Part shown: piece after piece, positions 1-8,530 of the stretch
How positions within the stretch are numbered: position 1 is the stretch's first letter
Layout: every line of letters begins with the position of its first letter
From: Pseudomonadota bacterium
GTDB taxonomy: Bacteria; Pseudomonadota; Alphaproteobacteria; Sphingomonadales; Sphingomonadaceae
DNA length: 32,322 nt
Reading direction: 5' to 3'
NCBI GenBank assembly: GCA_023433445.1
Contig: JAEZCS010000006.1
Span: forward strand, 1 to 32,322
The notes under the pieces: generated by a model
The model's input: only the letters and a program-made list of their open reading frames with translations
Told to the model about the DNA's origin: nothing
Database searches by the model: none
Program-made: the position numbers and the translations under genes

Positions 1-218
1 TGCTGAACATCTTCGCAGGCTTCCGGACGGAAGATGCTCGCTTTGAGCTGACCGCGTTCGCGAAGAATCTGTTGAACCAGAAGCGGATCACCAACATCAG
101 CCTGGGCACTCCGCAATTCAACACCGCTATCCCAGGCGCGGTCTATGAATCGGGCTATCGCCTGGTGAACGTCACCAACCCGCGCGAATTCGGGCTGACG
201 GGCATGTTCCGCTTCTAA
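1..218 (+). CDS. TonB-dependent receptor, C-terminal fragment
   Basis: The window opens inside a gene; 71 residues are readable from base 3 to a TAA at 216-218. The fragment contains a typical late-barrel phrase (FELTAFAKNLLNQKRI) and ends with a beta-strand closing in ...GLTGMFRF, with a terminal Phe. This is the signature of the last strand of an outer-membrane beta-barrel of the TonB-dependent receptor family. These proteins import siderophores, vitamins or organic substrates across the outer membrane using TonB energy. The plug and TonB box lie outside the window, so the substrate is unknown. A strong terminator follows directly, so the gene ends its transcript. Confidence 0.85.
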   Translation, partial: LNIFAGFRTEDARFELTAFAKNLLNQKRITNISLGTPQFNTAIPGAVYESGYRLVNVTNPREFGLTGMFRF

Positions 219-244
219 TTTCCACGGAACTGTTATTCGAAATC

Positions 245-278
245 GGGGCCAGCAGAGATGTCTGCTGGCCCCTTTTTT
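245..278 (+). terminator. Rho-independent terminator after the TonB-dependent receptor
   Basis: A perfect 12-bp stem, GGGGCCAGCAGA paired with TCTGCTGGCCCC, has a GATG tetraloop and is followed by six T residues. It lies 27 nt after the receptor stop codon. Stem, loop and U-tract are all textbook. Confidence 0.95.
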
Positions 279-494
279 AGTTGCAGTTTTAGCAGCCGTT
301 TATCTTGGCCTGCGGTGTCGCCGACGCGTTTGAACTGCTGCTTCTTCTGATCCTTTTATTCCAACGAGCTTCGGCAATCTTGCCACGGTTCGGGCTGACC
401 TTGATCACGATCAGTTTGTTCCTGAGTTATATGGGTTTCCCAAAGGTTCGCGTCAGTCTACACGCGCCAGGCGTCAGCCGGTGACTTCGCTCGA

Positions 495-848
495 TTGCTA
501 CGCCAAGACGGGAGCGTAACAATGAGTGTGGCCTGCGATCAGAAGCCGATCAACGCGCAGAATTATGCCCATGGCGGGGCACCAGTGCCCATCTCGGTCG
601 TTCTGGAGCAGCACCGAGCCCGAGTCCGGCTTATCGTCGCGGACAAGGGGAAGGCACGTAGCGGCAACAGGCAAGGATTTGGATTGCGTATGTTGAATGC
701 CATGGTCAGACGCCCGACAGGCATGATCAAGGATGGCGGCCGCCGGGCAGGGCTGCGCGTCATCGTTTCAGAGCCGGTCGATTCCATGCAGAACGCGGGT
801 CATTCGTTGACATTCGTGGGCGCAGACCCGACGAGCGAGATCGAATGA
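495..848 (+). CDS. Truncated histidine-kinase ATPase-domain remnant (probable decaying gene)
   Basis: The 117 residues resemble the C-terminal half of an HWE/HisKA_2-type HATPase domain. NAQNYAH resembles part of the N-box, VRLIVADKGK sits where the DxGxG box belongs, and GFGLRMLNAMVRR matches the G2/GLRML region. The start is missing: there is no phosphoacceptor His, the N-box lacks its Asn-Glu part, and the DxGxG glycines are lost (DKGKAR). Kinase-like residues continue in frame upstream of any good start (around 440-495), which suggests an eroded longer gene. The track start at 495 is a TTG; an ATG at 522 behind GGGAG is the more likely start if the frame is translated. The stop overlaps the start of the LOV kinase (ATGA at 845-848), so translation here could couple to the kinase. 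It could instead be a small adaptor-like domain, but it is unlikely to bind ATP normally. Confidence 0.5.
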   Translation: MLRQDGSVTMSVACDQKPINAQNYAHGGAPVPISVVLEQHRARVRLIVADKGKARSGNRQGFGLRMLNAMVRRPTGMIKDGGRRAGLRVIVSEPVDSMQNAGHSLTFVGADPTSEIE

Positions 849-2569
849 TGGACGAAGACAAGCCAGCCACCGGCATCCCTTCGCGCGGCGAGATGGACAC
901 GCTGCACGATGGCACTCTCGGCAGTCGGGGTGGGCAGCATCACTGGAAGCAAAGCGTCATAACCAATCCGTCGCTCGACGAGCGGGGCAACGTGTTTTTC
1001 GCCGCCATCGAGATGACGCGCATGCCCATGATCCTGACCGACCCCGCGCAGGACGATAATCCGATCGTTTTCGCGAACAATGCCTTCCTCGATCTCACCG
1101 GCTATGACCTTGAAGAAATCATCGGCCGCAACTGTCGCTTTCTCCAGGGCGCCCAGACCGACCGTGACGTGGTGCGCCAGCTGCGCGAGAGCGTGGCGGC
1201 GCGTGAGGCCATCAGCGTCGAGATACTGAATTACCGGCGCGACGGCTCTCCCTTTTGGAACGGGGTCTTCATCGGGCCGGTCTATGACGAACATGGGAAG
1301 CTTCTCTATTTCTTCGCCAGTCAGCTCGACGTCACCGCGCGCAGGGAGGCAGAGGCCAGCCGCTTCCAATCGCAGAAAATGGAATCCATTGGACAACTTA
1401 CGGCCGGCCTGGCCCATGATTTCAACAATCTGCTTCAGGTGCTCGGCGGCAGCCTCGACATGATGGCTGCACGGCGGGATGATGACAGGACGTTCAAGCG
1501 TTATCATGCTGCGGCTACGCAGGCGGCCGAGCGCGGGACGAAGCTGACGGCCCAGCTCCTTTCCTTCGCACGGCGCAGCCGTCTGGAACCGCGGCGGATC
1601 GAACTGACGGGGCTCATCAGCTCCATCGCGGAGCTACTCGATTCAACGGTGGGATCGCGTGCTGACCTGCAACTGAACCTGCGACGGCGGCTGCCTGAGA
1701 TCGAGGCCGATCCCAATCATCTGGAGATGGCCCTCATCAACGTCATCGTCAATGCGCGTGACGCGGTGGCCGCTGGCGGCGTTATCACCGTGTCTACCGG
1801 GACGGAGATGGTGGACGCTCAACAGCCCGTGGCAGGCCTCGATCATGGCCAATATGTCGTGATGCGGGTGGATGATGACGGCGCCGGCATGCCCGAAGAC
1901 ACGCTGCTGCGTGCGATCGAACCCTTTTTCACGACCAAGCCCAAGGGCGCCGGAACAGGACTGGGCCTCGCTATGGCGCACGGCTTTGCGCAGCAGTCGC
2001 GGGGGGCGCTGAAGATCGACAGCGTCGAAGGACAGGGCACGTCGGTCCGCTTCTACTTCCCCATCCCGGTCGATGACGATCGACAGCTGGCTATGGAACC
2101 CGACACCGGAGGCTTCCGGCCCGATGAGGTGGATCGGCACAGCAGCAAGACAATCCTCATAGTTGAGGATGAGCCGATGATTGCGGATATCGCGGAGGCG
2201 ACCTTGCGGGAGGCGGGCTATCATGTCCGGGTGGCCCATGATTATGATCAGGGTCTGGCTGCCTTTGAGGAACTGCTGGCAGATGGCGGGATCGCCCTCG
2301 TCTTCTCCGATGTGGTGATGCCGGGGACCCGCAATGGGCTCGCTCTCGCGCAGGAAGTCAGGGCGCGCGCACCTGAAGTGCCAGTCCTGCTCACCACAGG
2401 CTATAATGACGAGATGGCTCTACAGGGACCACAGCCCGAAGCGCTCGACGTTCTCGGCAAGCCCTACCGTCGCAGCGAGTTGGTGAACCGCGTTCAGGCG
2501 GCCATCAGGCGTGGCGGGCGGGATCGCCGGTCCCATCAAACGTCCGATTTCGGACATGCTGAGGGGTGA
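845..2569 (+). CDS. LOV-domain hybrid sensor histidine kinase
   Basis: This is a predicted cytoplasmic blue-light sensor kinase of 574 residues. A LOV domain spans about residues 50-165 and carries the flavin-adduct motif GRNCRFLQG with the reactive Cys97. The FMN-contacting residues Asn129, Asn139 and Gln160 are also in place, so the domain should be photoactive. HisKA follows with H191 in LAHDFNNLLQ, then HATPase_c with an N-box (NVIVNARDA), DDDGAGMP and GTGLGLAM. A C-terminal receiver domain (about 436-555) has the acidic pair ED at 441-442, phosphoacceptor Asp489 in FSDVVMPG, and Lys in LGKPY. No membrane segment is seen. Light would drive flavin-Cys adduct formation and change autophosphorylation, with phosphate passed to the attached receiver and perhaps on to another partner. 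The start overlaps the stop of the preceding remnant. Confidence 0.95.
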   Translation: MMDEDKPATGIPSRGEMDTLHDGTLGSRGGQHHWKQSVITNPSLDERGNVFFAAIEMTRMPMILTDPAQDDNPIVFANNAFLDLTGYDLEEIIGRNCRFLQGAQTDRDVVRQLRESVAAREAISVEILNYRRDGSPFWNGVFIGPVYDEHGKLLYFFASQLDVTARREAEASRFQSQKMESIGQLTAGLAHDFNNLLQVLGGSLDMMAARRDDDRTFKRYHAAATQAAERGTKLTAQLLSFARRSRLEPRRIELTGLISSIAELLDSTVGSRADLQLNLRRRLPEIEADPNHLEMALINVIVNARDAVAAGGVITVSTGTEMVDAQQPVAGLDHGQYVVMRVDDDGAGMPEDTLLRAIEPFFTTKPKGAGTGLGLAMAHGFAQQSRGALKIDSVEGQGTSVRFYFPIPVDDDRQLAMEPDTGGFRPDEVDRHSSKTILIVEDEPMIADIAEATLREAGYHVRVAHDYDQGLAAFEELLADGGIALVFSDVVMPGTRNGLALAQEVRARAPEVPVLLTTGYNDEMALQGPQPEALDVLGKPYRRSELVNRVQAAIRRGGRDRRSHQTSDFGHAEG

Positions 2570-2602
2570 CGTAGTCGCCGGGTCAATAGACTGGCCCACC
2601 AG

Positions 2603-3307
2603 CTACGCCCGCTCTTCGACCAGGCGCCGTATCTTGCGCGCCGCCATGTGAGGCGTCGTCAGTATCGGTTCGGATCGCCGGGCTCTGACCAGCGGAGCGG
2701 CGCGCGCCATGGAAAACTGCCCGACGACGATCACGTCGACTGGCGGCAATGTAGCTGCTGCGGCGGCGCTCAAAGCGTCGTGCTGGTCGCCATCGCCCGC
2801 TTGGAGAGCTTCCAACGCTCCATTCGCGACCGCAGGCACGACAGTCGGATGCGCCTGACCAATGGCGTCAGCCATGGCGTTGATCTCGGCTACCAGCGGC
2901 GCCACGGAACCTTGAAACGTGAGGAGCAGGCCAATGCGGCCGCCACCCTGCTTATCGCGGCAAAGCTTCAAGGCTTCATCGAAAGCGCCTTCATTGGGTG
3001 TGATGACCGGGATGTCGAGATCCGCCTTCACCCTTTCGATCGCAGGACGAAAGGCGGAACAGGTGAACATTATACCCTGGGTGGGCGTGCGGCCGTCGCT
3101 GCTGGCGGCGGCATATCGGCCCAGCGTTGAAAATCTTTGATAGATATCGTCGGTGATCTCGCCGAGCGCCGCATAATCGCCAGCGAGCGAGTCATCGATC
3201 AGATTATGGGCGACGGCTTCGGGCCATTCTTCGCGAATTGCGTCCATTGCCGGGCCTGGTGACTGGGCTAGAGCGCTGATCAGCATGATGCGTGGTGGCC
3301 GGGACAT
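2603..3307 (-). CDS. Aspartate/glutamate (hydantoin) racemase-family protein
   Basis: The 234-residue protein belongs by sequence style to the Asp/Glu racemase superfamily, which includes hydantoin racemase, maleate isomerase and arylmalonate decarboxylase. The first catalytic Cys is in the motif MFTCSAF (about residue 83). The region that usually holds the second Cys reads VIVVGQFSMARA, without Cys, so two-base racemisation is doubtful; a one-cysteine decarboxylase or isomerase reaction is possible. The start at 3307 (MSRPPRIML) is preferred over an ATG at 3334 because GGAGAG lies just upstream. The gene is divergent from the SDR gene across 77 bp, suggesting a shared control region and pathway. 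The substrate is unknown. Confidence 0.8.
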   Translation of the reverse strand: MSRPPRIMLISALAQSPGPAMDAIREEWPEAVAHNLIDDSLAGDYAALGEITDDIYQRFSTLGRYAAASSDGRTPTQGIMFTCSAFRPAIERVKADLDIPVITPNEGAFDEALKLCRDKQGGGRIGLLLTFQGSVAPLVAEINAMADAIGQAHPTVVPAVANGALEALQAGDGDQHDALSAAAAATLPPVDVIVVGQFSMARAAPLVRARRSEPILTTPHMAARKIRRLVEERA

Positions 3308-3384
3308 TGCACTCTCCGCAATTAACATTGTCATTGCGCAATGGCGCTGCCATCCCTTTTCCGCAAGTGGGAGGAACCGATTGA

Positions 3385-4182
3385 ATGCTGAGGCTGGACA
3401 ATAAAATCGCCATCGTCACGGGTTGCGGCTCGTTCGCTCCGGGTTGGGGCAATGGAAAGGCCATGGCCGTCCTGCTCGCACGGCAGGGCGCCACGGTACT
3501 TGGCGTCGATCTGGATTTGGATGCCGCTGCCGAGACGTACGAAATTGTCAAAAGCGAAGGCAATGTCATGCACATCGCAAGCTGCGACGTGACGAGTGGA
3601 GAGCAGGTGCAGGCCCTCGTTGACGACTGCGTCAGCCGCTTTGGCCGCCTCGACGTGCTGATCAACAATGTTGGTCGCTCAGAGCCTGGAAATCCCGAGA
3701 CGATGGATGAGGCCGTCTGGCGCCGCCAACTTGACCTCAATCTGACGAGCGCATTCTTGACCAGCAAGGCCGCGCTGCCGGTGATGGCGAGCCAAGGTGG
3801 CGGCGCCCTCGTCAATATTTCCTCTATCGCTGGGCAACGATGGGTAGGCAAAGATCAGGTTGCTTATGCCGCTGCCAAGGCGGGCCTGATCCACTTCACC
3901 AAGGTTACTGCGGTTTCCTATGCCGCCAAGGGCGTGCGGATGAACTGCGTCGTTCCCGGATTGATGATGACGCCGCTCGTGCAGCGCTTGGCAGATAAAT
4001 ATAATGCGGGCGACTATGAAGGAATGGTCGCTCGGCGTAACGCGCAAGTCCCCATGGCACGCATGGGCGATGCCTGGGACGTAGCGCATGCTGCCCTGTT
4101 CCTGGCCTCTGACGAGGCGAAATACATCACAGGCACAGAGTTGGTTGTCGATGGAGGAATTACAGCCTTCACCGGTCATTGA
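3385..4182 (+). CDS. SDR-family NAD(P)-dependent oxidoreductase
   Basis: This is a 265-residue classical short-chain dehydrogenase/reductase. The cofactor-binding segment near the N-terminus is IVTGCGSFAPGWGNGKA, a longer than usual Gly-rich loop. It also shows INNVG (the NNAG motif), catalytic Ser in VNISSIAG, and Tyr and Lys in YAAAKAG. The end DGGITAFTGH is typical of the family. VDLDLD after the second strand has an Asp at the adenosine-ribose position, which favours NAD over NADP. It oxidises or reduces a hydroxyl/keto substrate that cannot be named from sequence. GGAGG lies upstream of the ATG. Its neighbours (racemase-like protein, TonB receptor, VOC protein) suggest a degradative role. 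It is convergent with the TonB receptor gene over a shared hairpin. Confidence 0.92.
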   Translation: MLRLDNKIAIVTGCGSFAPGWGNGKAMAVLLARQGATVLGVDLDLDAAAETYEIVKSEGNVMHIASCDVTSGEQVQALVDDCVSRFGRLDVLINNVGRSEPGNPETMDEAVWRRQLDLNLTSAFLTSKAALPVMASQGGGALVNISSIAGQRWVGKDQVAYAAAKAGLIHFTKVTAVSYAAKGVRMNCVVPGLMMTPLVQRLADKYNAGDYEGMVARRNAQVPMARMGDAWDVAHAALFLASDEAKYITGTELVVDGGITAFTGH

Positions 4183-4216
4183 TATATCGATTGCGACTTA
4201 GCTAGGTATTTGAACA

Positions 4217-4253
4217 TAAAAAAGGACGCTCACTATGTGTGAGCGTCCTTCTT
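4217..4253. terminator. Bidirectional Rho-independent terminator between SDR and TonB receptor genes
   Basis: The stem AAGGACGCTCAC (4222-4233) pairs perfectly with GTGAGCGTCCTT (4239-4250) around a 5-nt loop. On the minus strand it is followed by a run of T (the A-tract at 4218-4223), giving a strong terminator for the receptor gene that ends at 4265. On the plus strand the tail is CTTCTTC, so termination of the SDR transcript should be weaker. Confidence 0.88.
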
Positions 4254-4264
4254 CTGAACTTGAT

Positions 4265-6781
4265 TCAGTTGTTACCGAAGGCGTAGCGCAGCCTGATGCC
4301 ATACATCCGCGGCTCACCATAAAGTGAGGAGAAGATGCCGAGGCCGTTGAAGCTGTTGGCATTGCCGACGCGGTACAGTTTGTTCGTCGCATTGGTGACG
4401 AACAGGCTCGCATCCAGGCCCGTCTGGCGGATATTGCGCCAGTCAAGCGACATGTTCAGCAGGCCATAAGGCTCCAGCATCGATCCCGGCTCAAAGGACG
4501 GGTCGCCTGTGGGCGACGTGTGCTGTTTTGAAAAGTGCGAATAACTGATGAGATATGACAGCTCGCCCAGATCCTTGGCCATTGGCAGCTTTGCCGTGGC
4601 GCGGATATTATAGATGTAAGGCGTCACGAACTGGAACGGTATGCAGCTCGCATCCACCGTGCCTCCAAAGGGAACAAGTGCAAAGCCGCCGCCTGGAAGG
4701 CAGGTACGATCAGCACCCAGCGAGGTGAACTGGAACTGTTTGTAATCCGCATCCGTGTGGCTGAACGTACCACCGATTTCCAGTCCTTCGAACGGACGTA
4801 TTGATGCTTCTGCCTCGACGCCCTGGATGGTGGCAGTCGCCGACAATATCTTGGCACCACCTGCAAATGTGATGGGATTGAAATCGGAACCAGGACGCTG
4901 GATGTTCTTATAGTCGGAATAGAAATAAGTGACGTTCAAACGGCCCGGCATTGAACCCACGCGCCAGTCTGACTTGAAGCCGGCTTCATAGCTGGTGAGC
5001 TTTTCGGGTTCAAAAGTGCGGAATTCGTCGTTCACCGCAACCGAGTTGAAGCCACCTGCCTTGTAGCCGCGCGTCACCTTGCCATAGACCATAAGTCCGG
5101 TAACTGGCTTGTAGTCGAGACCGACCGTCCAGGTCGGCGCCTTGGTCTTCAATGTAGCATCAAACCGGCAATCGTCGCCATCGGCCGCAACCGTATTGGT
5201 GAGCGAGCAAAGAACCGTACCGCCGGGCAAAGGAGCCCAGGACCCCGAAAAACCCTTCACCGTATCCCAGGTATAACGGTAACCAGCCGTGAACCGCAGG
5301 CTTTGCAAAGAGTCGGAGAACGCCCCGAAATCGAGCGTGCCCTGCCCGTAAAGCGCTCTGGACTTGTTGGTCACTCCCGAACGGCTCCGCGATCCGGCGC
5401 AAGTCACCGGATTACCCGTGTCGATCGGCGCGCAGAACTGCACCGCCGCGCCTTCCCACAGTCCAGCTGGCTTGGTGTCGATATAGAAAGCGCCGACCGT
5501 CCAGATCAGGTTGTTGTTGAGCATGTTGCCCTGAAGCTGCAACTCCTCGGTGATCTGCTTCAGATGATCGCGCGGATGGGCCAGCTTGACCGTATTGTTA
5601 TACCCATTAGGCGCAATGCCGAACTCATCACTCAGGCCGGCGACCGGGAAGTTGGGGAAATTGGCGCTCTGGCTCGTTTGATAGGCCTGCATCGGCGTGC
5701 CGTCATTATCGTTGCCATAGTCCGATTTCAGCCGCTGATAGCTGATGATATTACGCAACTTCAACTCATCGGTCAGCTCAAGATCCGTCGTGTTGATCGC
5801 GCCCCAGGCATCGATATTACTGTAGCTGTCGACATCGTTACGGGTCTTGCGGGGACCGATCTGCTGCGAGATCTCGGTTTGACGATTATAGATCTCGGCG
5901 CAACCGGGGGTTGTAAGGCAGACGCCACGGGGGCCAGTGACCAGACCACCGATCCGAAAACCACGATTGATGTATCCCGCGCCGTTGTTGCGCGACTTCG
6001 ACCCATAGACCATCAGGTTGTTGGTAAGCCGCTCAGTCGGGGTCGCCAGGATGCTGACTCGGCCGGTGTACCAATGCTGGTTGTCGCGGTCCTTGTCCCA
6101 GACGATATCCTGCGTATAGCCGGTGCGGTCATAATAGGCGCCAGCCACGCGAATGGCTAGCTTATCCTGGATCAGCGGCACGTTCAGCGCGCCTTCGATA
6201 TTCACCAGGTCATAATTGCCGTAAGACCCCTGGATGTATCCTTCCACACGATCAGTGGACGGCTTGTGCGCCGCCAGCAGCACCGCGCCGCCAGTCGTGT
6301 TCCGGCCGAACAAAGTACCCTGTGGGCCAGAAAGAACCTGCACATTTTCGAGATCGACGAACTGGCCCGGGCCGCCCTGAAGGCTGAGGCTGATCGAAGC
6401 GATAAGCGGCACTTCGTTCAGATAGGTTGCCACTGACGGGAGCGCGAGGAAGCCTGTCGACTGGCCGCGAATAGAGAAGCTTTGCACGTCTCTGCTCGCT
6501 TGTCCCTGCGTACCGACGACCAACGACGGAACATTGCCATAGAGCTTTTGCGGCTCGGTAATATTCAGCTCGCGGATTTTCTCTGGCGAGAAGGCGCTGA
6601 TGACGATCGGAACGTCCTGGGATCGTTCTTCGCGACGTTGCGCCGTCACGATGATGTCGCCAATCTGGACCGCTTGCGGCTCATTCGACGTCGCCGTCTG
6701 AGCCTGCGCTGGCGAGATCGCAACGACAAAGGCTACGCCCGACAAGAGCGAAGCAGCGAAACTTTCCTTGACCCCTTTCAT
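4265..6781 (-). CDS. TonB-dependent receptor
   Basis: The 838-residue outer-membrane receptor starts with a signal peptide cleaved about after SPAQA (residues 1-27). A TonB-box-like segment, GDIIVTAQRREERSQDVPI, follows. The plug domain carries FSIRGQ and VLSGPQGTLFGRNTTGGAV. A 22-strand-type barrel follows with Tyr/aromatic-rich strands, ending ...YGIRLRYAFGNN. Two residues follow the usual terminal Phe region, which is slightly unusual. The plug motif ERSQDVPI with GPQGTLFGRNTTGGA is the type common in sphingomonad receptors for organic compounds rather than classic siderophore receptors, but the ligand cannot be named. A GGGAGAG ribosome site precedes the ATG. The gene lies 181 bp downstream of the oxygenase-like gene on the same strand, so it may be read from the TetR-controlled promoter, from its own, or both. 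Confidence 0.95.
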   Translation of the reverse strand: MKGVKESFAASLLSGVAFVVAISPAQAQTATSNEPQAVQIGDIIVTAQRREERSQDVPIVISAFSPEKIRELNITEPQKLYGNVPSLVVGTQGQASRDVQSFSIRGQSTGFLALPSVATYLNEVPLIASISLSLQGGPGQFVDLENVQVLSGPQGTLFGRNTTGGAVLLAAHKPSTDRVEGYIQGSYGNYDLVNIEGALNVPLIQDKLAIRVAGAYYDRTGYTQDIVWDKDRDNQHWYTGRVSILATPTERLTNNLMVYGSKSRNNGAGYINRGFRIGGLVTGPRGVCLTTPGCAEIYNRQTEISQQIGPRKTRNDVDSYSNIDAWGAINTTDLELTDELKLRNIISYQRLKSDYGNDNDGTPMQAYQTSQSANFPNFPVAGLSDEFGIAPNGYNNTVKLAHPRDHLKQITEELQLQGNMLNNNLIWTVGAFYIDTKPAGLWEGAAVQFCAPIDTGNPVTCAGSRSRSGVTNKSRALYGQGTLDFGAFSDSLQSLRFTAGYRYTWDTVKGFSGSWAPLPGGTVLCSLTNTVAADGDDCRFDATLKTKAPTWTVGLDYKPVTGLMVYGKVTRGYKAGGFNSVAVNDEFRTFEPEKLTSYEAGFKSDWRVGSMPGRLNVTYFYSDYKNIQRPGSDFNPITFAGGAKILSATATIQGVEAEASIRPFEGLEIGGTFSHTDADYKQFQFTSLGADRTCLPGGGFALVPFGGTVDASCIPFQFVTPYIYNIRATAKLPMAKDLGELSYLISYSHFSKQHTSPTGDPSFEPGSMLEPYGLLNMSLDWRNIRQTGLDASLFVTNATNKLYRVGNANSFNGLGIFSSLYGEPRMYGIRLRYAFGNN

Positions 6782-6962
6782 ACACTCTCCCTCATTTCGA
6801 TTTGGTTTTTTTGTTTTTATTATGGCTTTAGGCGCTCAATGTGGAACAGCCTCGGCTTATAGTCGCAGAGTTGATTGGCTGCTTATCGAAAGGTCGACCT
6901 TTCCGCCCATCCGAAAATGCGACGGTTAATCTCAAGCAAGAACAGCCATTTCAGCCGCTTAC

Positions 6963-8027
6963 CTAGGCGGCAATCAGTTCCTCATGCGGACCCGGAGCTT
7001 CGCGCGGATAGATGCTCGGACGACCCATGTCATAGGTCGCGGTCAGCACGCGGATGAAGTCACGATCGTGCAGGAAGTCAGACGGCGTTGCGAAGCTGAC
7101 GCCCCGTTCGCGCAGATCCGCGCAGAACAGGTCGAGCACCTGCTCATGTGTCAGATCATCCTTGTGCTCTAGGATCATTTTCATCTCATCCATGTCGGAA
7201 TAGACATTGGCGCCCCAGTGGACCATCAACCGTACTTCTTCGGCGGCAATATGATCGACCACGCGATCGCCTGTCTTGATCTGCCAACCGTCAGCGACAT
7301 CTGGATCCGCGGAAATCAAGGACTCGAATGCGAGCCCATCGGGCTTGCGCCGGTGCAGCGGGCCGCATGCTTCGCCGCGATGGAACATCATTTCATTCTG
7401 CACGACGACGCCTCTGTTCCACATCGGGGCCGCGATCCGCTTGGGGGCAGCCTGTGGGCCATCAGGCCAGTAAGTAAAGCCGCCGCCGATCGTGCCGCGA
7501 TAGAACCAGGATACGATCTGCGCTTTCTTCACCAGCCACTTCTGGAACAAGCCCGATTTGGTCATGGTGTTCATAAGCCAGATGGGCGTGTTGCGATGGG
7601 TGATGCCGCGAAACTCGGTCGCATCCAGATGCGCCGGATCGGACGTGTTGGCGGCCCCCTGGATGATGAAGTTCATCGACTCTGGCGCTGCATATTTCGC
7701 GTTCCAGTAAGAACGGACCCGGGCCATGTTATCGCTGTTGTAGAATATGTCCTCAAGGTCTTCGAACTGGCATACGCCATGCTGCGCGAAGTAGCCGCGA
7801 AAATGTGGCGTGACGAACATGTCCAAGGTCGGCGTCACACCCTCCGGCATTGATCCTGATCCGGTCGCAATGAGTTCCTCGACGGAATTGAAATGCTGTG
7901 CGAGCACAAGCTTCCATGGCCCTTCTCGACGGATGACATCCATCATCCGCGCATGCTGATCCTCCGTGTAGACGCCATCCACGATGCGCGGCTCTGCGAC
8001 AGGACGAATGACAAAGGGTGCATTCAT
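6963..8027 (-). CDS. Putative Fe(II)/2-oxoglutarate-dependent oxygenase-like protein (uncertain)
   Basis: The 354-residue protein is not firmly recognised. It contains an H-x-D motif (His133, Asp135 in AHLDATEF). About 80 residues later comes a strand-like segment ending in a His-Arg pair (His216-Arg217 in EMMFHRGEACGP), with further Arg residues at 226-227. That spacing and the preceding GGGFTYWPDG fit the double-stranded beta-helix of Fe(II)/2-oxoglutarate oxygenases such as the TauD and phytanoyl-CoA hydroxylase groups. This is an inference from motif order, not a confident family match. No signal peptide or membrane segment is seen. GAGGAA lies upstream of the start. The gene follows the VOC gene with a 33-bp gap, so the two are probably one operon and may act on the same substrate. 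Confidence 0.55.
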   Translation of the reverse strand: MNAPFVIRPVAEPRIVDGVYTEDQHARMMDVIRREGPWKLVLAQHFNSVEELIATGSGSMPEGVTPTLDMFVTPHFRGYFAQHGVCQFEDLEDIFYNSDNMARVRSYWNAKYAAPESMNFIIQGAANTSDPAHLDATEFRGITHRNTPIWLMNTMTKSGLFQKWLVKKAQIVSWFYRGTIGGGFTYWPDGPQAAPKRIAAPMWNRGVVVQNEMMFHRGEACGPLHRRKPDGLAFESLISADPDVADGWQIKTGDRVVDHIAAEEVRLMVHWGANVYSDMDEMKMILEHKDDLTHEQVLDLFCADLRERGVSFATPSDFLHDRDFIRVLTATYDMGRPSIYPREAPGPHEELIAA

Positions 8028-8060
8028 GTCAGGTTCCTCAGTATTTGACGTGAGACTTTT

Positions 8061-8474
8061 TCAACTTGCGAGCAGCTCTACATTTTCACTCAACCGCCCT
8101 TCGGGATCAGTGGTGAAAAGTACACGCACCCCATGTTCAGGCATCGACTTGATGGGGCCGTTATGCTTGCCACCATGCTCCAAAACTCGCGAGGCCAACG
8201 CGTCAAGGTCGTCAGTGATAAAGCCGAGAATGACTTCCTGATCGCGTGGCGCAGGTCGATCGACGATTTTGAACATCACCAAAGACTCTGAAGACATCGT
8301 GTCGCCTGGCCCCATGATGATTTCACGTATCCGGCCAACCGCACCACTATCATCGTTCTGGACACGATGAAGCTTATTGAGACCGTACACCTGATGATAA
8401 TATTCGGCTTGAGCTTCTTCGTCGTCGACAATCAGCTTGGTAAATCCAAAGCTGGCTTTCCGTGACACTGTCAT
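8061..8474 (-). CDS. VOC-family (glyoxalase/extradiol-dioxygenase fold) protein
   Basis: This 137-residue protein has a single VOC unit pair. The N-terminal half has FTKLIVDDEEAQAEYYHQVYGL, the usual separation helix after strand one. The C-terminal half ends VLFTTDPEGRLSENVELL, the DPxGxxxE-type ending with a potential metal-binding Glu. The first ligand position, often His, reads FTK, so the metal site may be altered. VOC proteins include lyases, isomerases and dioxygenases, and the reaction here cannot be specified. An AAGGAGGGG ribosome site lies just upstream of the ATG. It sits between a possible 34-codon leader ORF and the oxygenase-like gene, in a transcript probably controlled by the divergent TetR regulator. 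Confidence 0.85.
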   Translation of the reverse strand: MTVSRKASFGFTKLIVDDEEAQAEYYHQVYGLNKLHRVQNDDSGAVGRIREIIMGPGDTMSSESLVMFKIVDRPAPRDQEVILGFITDDLDALASRVLEHGGKHNGPIKSMPEHGVRVLFTTDPEGRLSENVELLAS

Positions 8475-8530
8475 TGATGCCCCTCCTTAATGATAATATT
8501 CATGCCTTGGCATCATTGAACATGCGCGCC

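Noticed and set aside
5303..6160. 285-codon plus-strand open frame inside the TonB receptor gene
   Set aside because: Antisense to a well-supported receptor with signal peptide, plug and barrel; no recognisable domain.
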